Shown in pieces: positions 4,929-8,685 of a stretch of DNA of 8,685 nucleotides. This DNA comes from CAYXBG01 sp964463145 (lineage in GTDB: Bacteria > Acidobacteriota > UBA6911 > RPQK01 > CBDAPI01): assembly GCA_964463145.1 (NCBI GenBank), contig CAYXBG010000073.1:1-8685 (forward strand). Reading direction: 5' to 3'. Under the pieces are notes generated by a model, which saw nothing but the letters and a program-made list of their open reading frames with translations, did no database searches and was not told the DNA's origin. Position 1 is the first letter of the stretch, and each line of letters begins with the position of its first letter. Made by a program: the position numbers and the translations under genes.

Positions 4929-6242
4929 ATGTTAGCAATCTCTACTCATGATTTCCAAAAGGCCAAGGAAAGGCAGTGGTGGAAAATAAGGAGGCTGATC
5001 TCATTTTGTGTCATTCCTTCTTTGCTTGCCTTATCAACAGGATCAGTGAAATCTGCAAATGAGACCGAAAATCCCCAGCCTTGGAGAATCCATGTAATTG
5101 ACTCATCGGGCACTGGAGCTGATGGGGTGCGTCTGGAAGATGCCAACCGGGATGGGCATCCCGACCTCATCAGCGGATGGGAGCAAAGTGGCTGGAGCAT
5201 TCTTTATTTAAGTCAGCATAGTGAGGGTCCTGTTCCTAAATGGACCAGGATCAAGATCGGGAAGGCAGAAGATGTAGAAGACGCTCTCCTTGCGGATATA
5301 GATGGGGATGGATGGATGGATGTAGTCAGTTCAACCGAAGGACAAAACCGGAAAGTCCTAGTGCACTGGGGACCTGACAACGAAGCCGATTACTATAATT
5401 CAGCCAAATGGAACAGCGAGATCCTTTACGATGATGGGAGTCGTTGGATGTACGCTATCAACTGGGACGTCAACCAAGACGGTCGCACAGACCTTGTCCT
5501 CGGGGGCAAGAACGTCGGCAGCACTACGGGATGGCTAGAATCTCCTCTCAAAAGCCGTCAGATCTCAGCCTGGAAATACCATCCGATTTCACCGATAGGA
5601 TGGACCATGTCCCTTCTTGAGGAAGACATAGACAGGGATGGGGATACTGATCTTCTCCTCAGCGATCGAAGAGGGAATCTTTCTGGAGTCCGTTGGCTAG
5701 AGAATCCTGGCCCAAATTCTCCTCTTCTGAGAGTCCCCTGGAAAAACCATATGATAGGAGCTGCTGGTTGGGAAGTTCAATTCATTTCCTATGCCGATCT
5801 AGACGGGAATGGAATCAAGGAAGTAGTCGCACCCTATTACAAGGGCAATGAAAACAAACTGAGTATCTTCCAATTATCCCTTAATGGAAACTGGATTGAG
5901 CACCCCATTGAATATCCAGAAATGTTTGGCCGACCAAAATCAGCTGCTATTGGAGATATAAACCTTGATGGCTTACCTGATATTGTCCTGTCAGCTGAAC
6001 AAGCACACGGCGATCTACACGGTATCATGTGGTTACAAAACACAGGTTCCCCTTTCTTGAGATCCTGGAAAACTCACCCTTTGAGCGGATCAAAAGGGAT
6101 CAAGTTTGACTTAAACATACTTCAAGATCTCGACAGGGACGGAGATCTTGATGTCCTGAATACCGAAGAACAGTTTCCAATAATAAATGGTAACCTCGGC
6201 CTTGGTGTCGTCTGGTATGAGAACCCTGAAATCCAGAAATAG
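4929..6242 (+). CDS. Exported FG-GAP/VCBS repeat protein, predicted seven-bladed beta-propeller
   Basis: 437 residues with a signal peptide: basic KERQWWKIRR (13-22), hydrophobic core about 23-38, likely cut near SVKSA (39-43). The rest is built from seven calcium-loop motifs of the type D-x-[DN]-x-[DN]-G-x-x-[DE]: DANRDGHPD (71), DIDGDGWMD (123), DVNQDGRTD (180), DIDRDGDTD (233), DLDGNGIKE (290), DINLDGLPD (343) and DLDRDGDLD (400). Spacing is 52, 57, 53, 57, 53 and 57, as expected for one blade per motif and a closed integrin-like propeller with nothing fused to it. Such proteins are exported and usually bind ligands or surfaces; no catalytic motif is seen. The only ATG that gives a complete signal is 4929; it has no upstream ribosome binding site, while an AAGGAGG lies at 4988-4994 inside the signal region. 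It diverges from apbE with about 7 bases between starts and precedes the cyclase gene by 44 bases. Confidence 0.87.
   Translation: MLAISTHDFQKAKERQWWKIRRLISFCVIPSLLALSTGSVKSANETENPQPWRIHVIDSSGTGADGVRLEDANRDGHPDLISGWEQSGWSILYLSQHSEGPVPKWTRIKIGKAEDVEDALLADIDGDGWMDVVSSTEGQNRKVLVHWGPDNEADYYNSAKWNSEILYDDGSRWMYAINWDVNQDGRTDLVLGGKNVGSTTGWLESPLKSRQISAWKYHPISPIGWTMSLLEEDIDRDGDTDLLLSDRRGNLSGVRWLENPGPNSPLLRVPWKNHMIGAAGWEVQFISYADLDGNGIKEVVAPYYKGNENKLSIFQLSLNGNWIEHPIEYPEMFGRPKSAAIGDINLDGLPDIVLSAEQAHGDLHGIMWLQNTGSPFLRSWKTHPLSGSKGIKFDLNILQDLDRDGDLDVLNTEEQFPIINGNLGLGVVWYENPEIQK
5306..5322 (+). repeat. Tetranucleotide repeat (GGAT)4 within the propeller gene
   Basis: Four GGAT units plus one G lie inside the second calcium-loop motif (DIDGDGWMD). 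The unit length is not a multiple of three, so gain or loss of one unit would shift the frame. At four units the tract is near the lower limit for slippage and may simply reflect GAT/GGA codon use for Asp and Gly. Confidence 0.6.
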
Positions 6243-6276
6243 TAGACGACACTTAACACACTCTGCCCGTCAAAAC

Positions 6277-6282
6277 AGGAGA
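6277..6282 (+). promoter_or_regulatory. Ribosome binding site of the cyclase gene
   Basis: AGGAGA ends four bases before the ATG at 6287 (the AGGAG core is five bases away). This supports that ATG over the in-frame ATG at 6299. The site lies in the 44-base gap after the propeller gene, consistent with co-transcription. Confidence 0.7.
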
Positions 6283-6286
6283 ATCT

Positions 6287-7285
6287 ATGAAAACCTCTAT
6301 GGCCTTGAAGATTGTAATTGCTTCTGCCTTTCTACTGGTTTTATCGTGCACTACAGAAAACACCCTCGGACAACCAGACAATACATTTACTAAAAACACA
6401 GTCGATAATTGGATGGAGAAATTATCTAACTGGGGAAGATGGGGCACAGAAGACCAGCTCGGAACAGTCAACTTAATCACACCGCAAAAAAGGATAGAAG
6501 CTGCATCCCTAGTTAAAACAGGAATCTCTGTCTCGCTTGCCAGAAATACAGACACACAGAAAGCCATAGACAATCCAAAGCCTTTTGGCCAACGTATGTT
6601 AGGAATAGAACATCCTAGAGGCCAGTTCGTCAGTGACAATCTAGATGTCTCCTACCACGGGTACGCTCATACCCATATGGATTCACTCTGTCACATGTCC
6701 TACAAAGGCAAAATGTACAACGGCTTTGAGCAATCTGAAATAGATAAGCACGGGGCACCTAGACTTGCAGTTACTAATTTCAAGAACGGTATCATTACGA
6801 AGGGCATCCTGATGGACATCCCACGTCTTAAGGGACTCCAACACCTCGAGCCAGGCACACCTATCTACCCCAAAGACCTTGAAGACTGGGAAAAGAAAGC
6901 GAATCTCAGAGTCGAGCCCGGAGATGTCGTTTTCATCCGTACAGGCCGCTGGAGTTTACGAGATACCAAAGGCCCTTGGGACGCCAGTAAAATTTCTGCT
7001 GGGCTACACATCTCCTCTGCCCGATGGCTCCGCGAACGAGATATCGCGATGCTAGGTAGTGATGCCGCTAGCGACGTAATGCCATCCCTAATCGAAGGGG
7101 TGAACCAACCAGTTCATCAGCTTATGTTAATCGCATTCGGAACACCGATATTCGACAATTGCGATCTGGAGACATTAGCGGAAGAGGCTGCCAGGCAAAA
7201 TCGTTGGGAATTCATGCTGACCGCCTCTCCTATTCCGGTTACGGGCGGCACTGGATCTCCTTTGAATCCTATTGCGACATTCTAA
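6287..7285 (+). CDS. Cyclase-family (kynurenine formamidase-like) metal-dependent hydrolase, lipoprotein
   Basis: Member of the 'cyclase' superfamily, whose known enzymes include bacterial N-formylkynurenine formamidase (KynB), isatin hydrolase and actinobacterial polyketide cyclases. All use a divalent metal held by an H-x-D-x-x-x-H motif. Here the motif is HTHMDSLCH (128-136), with His130, Asp132 and His136 in the metal-site positions, preceded by SYHGYA and followed by GKMYNG (141-146), as in the longer subgroup of about 300-330 residues. Other family blocks: PGDVVFIRTGRW (211-222), SARWLRERDIAMLGSDAASD (244-263), VHQLMLIAFGTPIFDNCDLE (276-295). The N-terminus has a lipobox VLSC (18-21) after a hydrophobic core, so the protein should be a lipoprotein, whereas KynB is cytosolic; this argues against a plain KynB role. 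The reaction is unknown. The gene follows the propeller gene closely and has a clear ribosome binding site. Confidence 0.9.
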   Translation: MKTSMALKIVIASAFLLVLSCTTENTLGQPDNTFTKNTVDNWMEKLSNWGRWGTEDQLGTVNLITPQKRIEAASLVKTGISVSLARNTDTQKAIDNPKPFGQRMLGIEHPRGQFVSDNLDVSYHGYAHTHMDSLCHMSYKGKMYNGFEQSEIDKHGAPRLAVTNFKNGIITKGILMDIPRLKGLQHLEPGTPIYPKDLEDWEKKANLRVEPGDVVFIRTGRWSLRDTKGPWDASKISAGLHISSARWLRERDIAMLGSDAASDVMPSLIEGVNQPVHQLMLIAFGTPIFDNCDLETLAEEAARQNRWEFMLTASPIPVTGGTGSPLNPIATF

Positions 7286-7308
7286 CTGATTCTAGTCCTT
7301 AGAATGTC
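7276..7308. terminator. Inverted repeat at the convergent gene ends, possible bidirectional terminator
   Basis: GACATTCTA (7276-7284) and TAGAATGTC (7300-7308) are exact reverse complements, giving a 9-bp stem with a 15-base loop. An alternative short stem, ATTCTA/TAGAAT, fits inside it. The element overlaps the cyclase stop codon and sits between converging genes, the right place for a shared terminator. Neither side has a T tract and the stem is AT-rich, so it is not a standard intrinsic terminator. Confidence 0.4.
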
Positions 7309-7323
7309 ACAAGCAATAAAGAC

Positions 7324-8685
7324 TTACACCAATGAGCTCGGTACTCGATCAGTCTCCACACGAACTGGACAGACCTTCAGTTCTGCCGTTTCAGTAATCG
7401 GGTCATAGCCCGACCCCGTTAGCACGTTGACGGGAACATCGCTGAAACTAAAGCTGGCAAAAACTGTACCGCGAGGGCAGCGATCTGTCGCCATCACTTT
7501 TATCTTAATGGAGCCTCTTCTACTGGTCATCTTACAATCACCTCCATCTCTCAATCCCCACGAGGCGACATCGTCAGGGTGTACTTCCAAAACCTCCTCA
7601 GATAGCAAAAAATCAATCCCAGCCGAGCGCCCAGTTTGAGTCCTGGTGTGATAAGACTGCAAACGCCTGCCTGTGGTCAGCCAAACCGGATAATCTGCAT
7701 CTATAGTCTCTGCAGGATCTCTGTATCGGTGTACTTTAAAGACACCTTTACCGTTCCGAAATTCATTTTGGTGCAATATCGGAGTGCCCGGATGTTTTCT
7801 GTCAGGCACGGGCCAATGATACTCACCCTCATCAATGCGATCCCAGTCCAGTCCAGCATAGATGGGTGCAATACCACACAATTCGTTGAAAACCTCCTTC
7901 GCAGAGTTAAACTCAAAACCTGGGAACCCAAGTTCCTGAGCTAACCGGGAAACAATCCACCAGTCTGGCCTTGCCTCTCCTGGAGGCTTAACAGCAGCTC
8001 GAAGCCTTTGTACACGCCTTTCAGTGTTCACACAGACACCGTCTGTCTCGCCCCAGGCCGTGGCTGGAAAAACCACATTGGCTAATTGCGCAGTTTCCGT
8101 CAAAAAGATGTCCACAACAACTAAATGGTCCAAACTCCTCAGTGCGTGTTCACAGTGACCTCTATCAGGATCAGAAAGGAGGGTATTTTCACCATTTATC
8201 AACATGGCCCTGATGTCATCACCACATCTTTCCAAAGCTGCCACTTTGGTTATACCTTTTTCAGGATCCATCTCGCGTCCGTAAATTCGGCTGAACTTTC
8301 TCTGGTTTTCTGGATCGATAACTGATTGAAATCCTGGATAATTTAAGGGGATCGCACCTGCATCTCCAGCACCCTGAATATTATTCTGACCTCGCATTGG
8401 ATTGATTCCCGTACCTTCACGCCCAATGTGCCCTGTCATGAGAGCTAAGTTACATAAGGCTTGAACATTATCTACTCCGCAGATGTGCTCGGTGATTCCG
8501 AGAGTGTAATAGATGGCTGACTTATCGGCCATCGCATACCAGCGGGCAGCCGTCTCGATATCACGCGCTGGAACTCCAGTAATCCCTTCTGCCCATTCAG
8601 GAGAAAACTGACCGACATGCTCCAGAAAGGCCCCAGCCCCAGTCGTACGCTCCCGAATAAATTGAGGGTTATCGAGACCATCTCG
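7324..8685 (-). CDS. Formate dehydrogenase-like molybdopterin oxidoreductase, alpha subunit (N-terminus beyond window)
   Basis: C-terminal 453 residues of a bis-molybdopterin enzyme of the formate dehydrogenase alpha family. The frame is open to the right edge, so the gene is cut by the window rather than broken. Visible blocks, numbered in the fragment: NPQFIRERTTGAGAFLEHV (6-24), ITGVPARDIETAARWYA (35-51), GITEHICGVDNV (63-74), GHIGREGTGINPMRGQNNIQ (85-104), TAQLANVVFPATAWGETDGV (198-217) and the C-terminal molybdopterin-dinucleotide domain from about 331, with TTGRRLQSYHTRTQTGRS (337-354), SRRGSIKIKV (388-397) and YDPITETAELKVCPVRVE (427-444). The active-site Cys/Sec, any 4Fe-4S ligands and any signal peptide would be upstream and cannot be judged. 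It departs from classical formate dehydrogenases at FSF (411-413; usually FHF) and TAELKVC (usually PExKVC), so another substrate is possible. Partner subunits are not visible; they could lie upstream (outside) because nothing follows on this strand before the convergent cyclase gene. Confidence 0.88.
   Translation of the reverse strand, partial: RDGLDNPQFIRERTTGAGAFLEHVGQFSPEWAEGITGVPARDIETAARWYAMADKSAIYYTLGITEHICGVDNVQALCNLALMTGHIGREGTGINPMRGQNNIQGAGDAGAIPLNYPGFQSVIDPENQRKFSRIYGREMDPEKGITKVAALERCGDDIRAMLINGENTLLSDPDRGHCEHALRSLDHLVVVDIFLTETAQLANVVFPATAWGETDGVCVNTERRVQRLRAAVKPPGEARPDWWIVSRLAQELGFPGFEFNSAKEVFNELCGIAPIYAGLDWDRIDEGEYHWPVPDRKHPGTPILHQNEFRNGKGVFKVHRYRDPAETIDADYPVWLTTGRRLQSYHTRTQTGRSAGIDFLLSEEVLEVHPDDVASWGLRDGGDCKMTSRRGSIKIKVMATDRCPRGTVFASFSFSDVPVNVLTGSGYDPITETAELKVCPVRVETDRVPSSLV

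Noticed and set aside
6253..6639. Minus-strand open frame of 128 codons opposite the cyclase N-terminus.
   Set aside because: The plus strand carries the lipobox and cyclase blocks with a clear ribosome binding site; the antisense product has no motifs.
7636..7944. Plus-strand open frame of 102 codons within the formate-dehydrogenase-like gene.
   Set aside because: It is antisense to an uninterrupted, well-conserved molybdopterin oxidoreductase frame.
7324..8532. Reading the formate-dehydrogenase-like protein as complete from the ATG at 8532.
   Set aside because: The same frame continues without a stop to 8685 and the added 51 residues (with FIRERTTG and ITGVPARDI) are conserved formate-dehydrogenase sequence, so the ATG is internal.

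Overview
The window looks like a piece of a Gram-negative bacterial chromosome of medium GC (near 50% by eye). Five of the seven genes carry export signals: two clear lipoprotein signals, two Sec-type signals and one twin-arginine signal. A sixth, the quinoprotein, has a hydrophobic N-terminus that is probably also a signal. The mix of a Tat-exported Gfo/Idh/MocA oxidoreductase, a DUF6807 ('PmoA') protein, a PQQ dehydrogenase and a free-standing FG-GAP propeller is typical of Planctomycetota, Verrucomicrobiota, Acidobacteriota and related, often marine or host-associated, uncultured lineages. The sequence alone does not decide among them.

Layout. Positions 1-4921 hold four genes on the minus strand, in transcription order: apbE (FAD:protein FMN transferase), a Gfo/Idh/MocA oxidoreductase, a DUF6807 lipoprotein and a glucose-dehydrogenase-type PQQ quinoprotein cut by the left edge. 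The last three are tightly packed, with a gap of 30 bases and then an ATGA stop/start overlap. They are separated from apbE by about 200 bases that contain several dyad symmetries. Positions 4929-7285 hold two plus-strand genes, a seven-repeat FG-GAP/VCBS propeller protein and a cyclase-family (kynurenine formamidase-like) lipoprotein 44 bases downstream. apbE and the propeller gene diverge with only about 7 bases between their start codons. Positions 7324-8685 carry the C-terminal 453 residues of a formate-dehydrogenase-like molybdopterin oxidoreductase on the minus strand, convergent with the cyclase gene and cut by the right edge.

How the genes may work together (inference). The left block reads as an extracytoplasmic redox module: an exported flavinyl transferase, an exported NAD(P)-fold oxidoreductase, a DUF6807 lipoprotein of unknown biochemistry that often accompanies sugar-modifying enzymes, and a PQQ dehydrogenase that would pass substrate electrons to the respiratory chain. 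The natural guess is oxidation of a sugar, polyol or glycoside outside the cytoplasm, but the substrate cannot be read from the sequence. Cyclase-family enzymes include formate-releasing N-formylkynurenine hydrolases and the next gene is formate-dehydrogenase-like; the link is tempting but unsupported by operon structure.

No tRNA, rRNA, CRISPR array, insertion sequence or phage gene is evident. No gene-free stretch exceeds 300 bases; the longest is about 198 bases (3677-3874).
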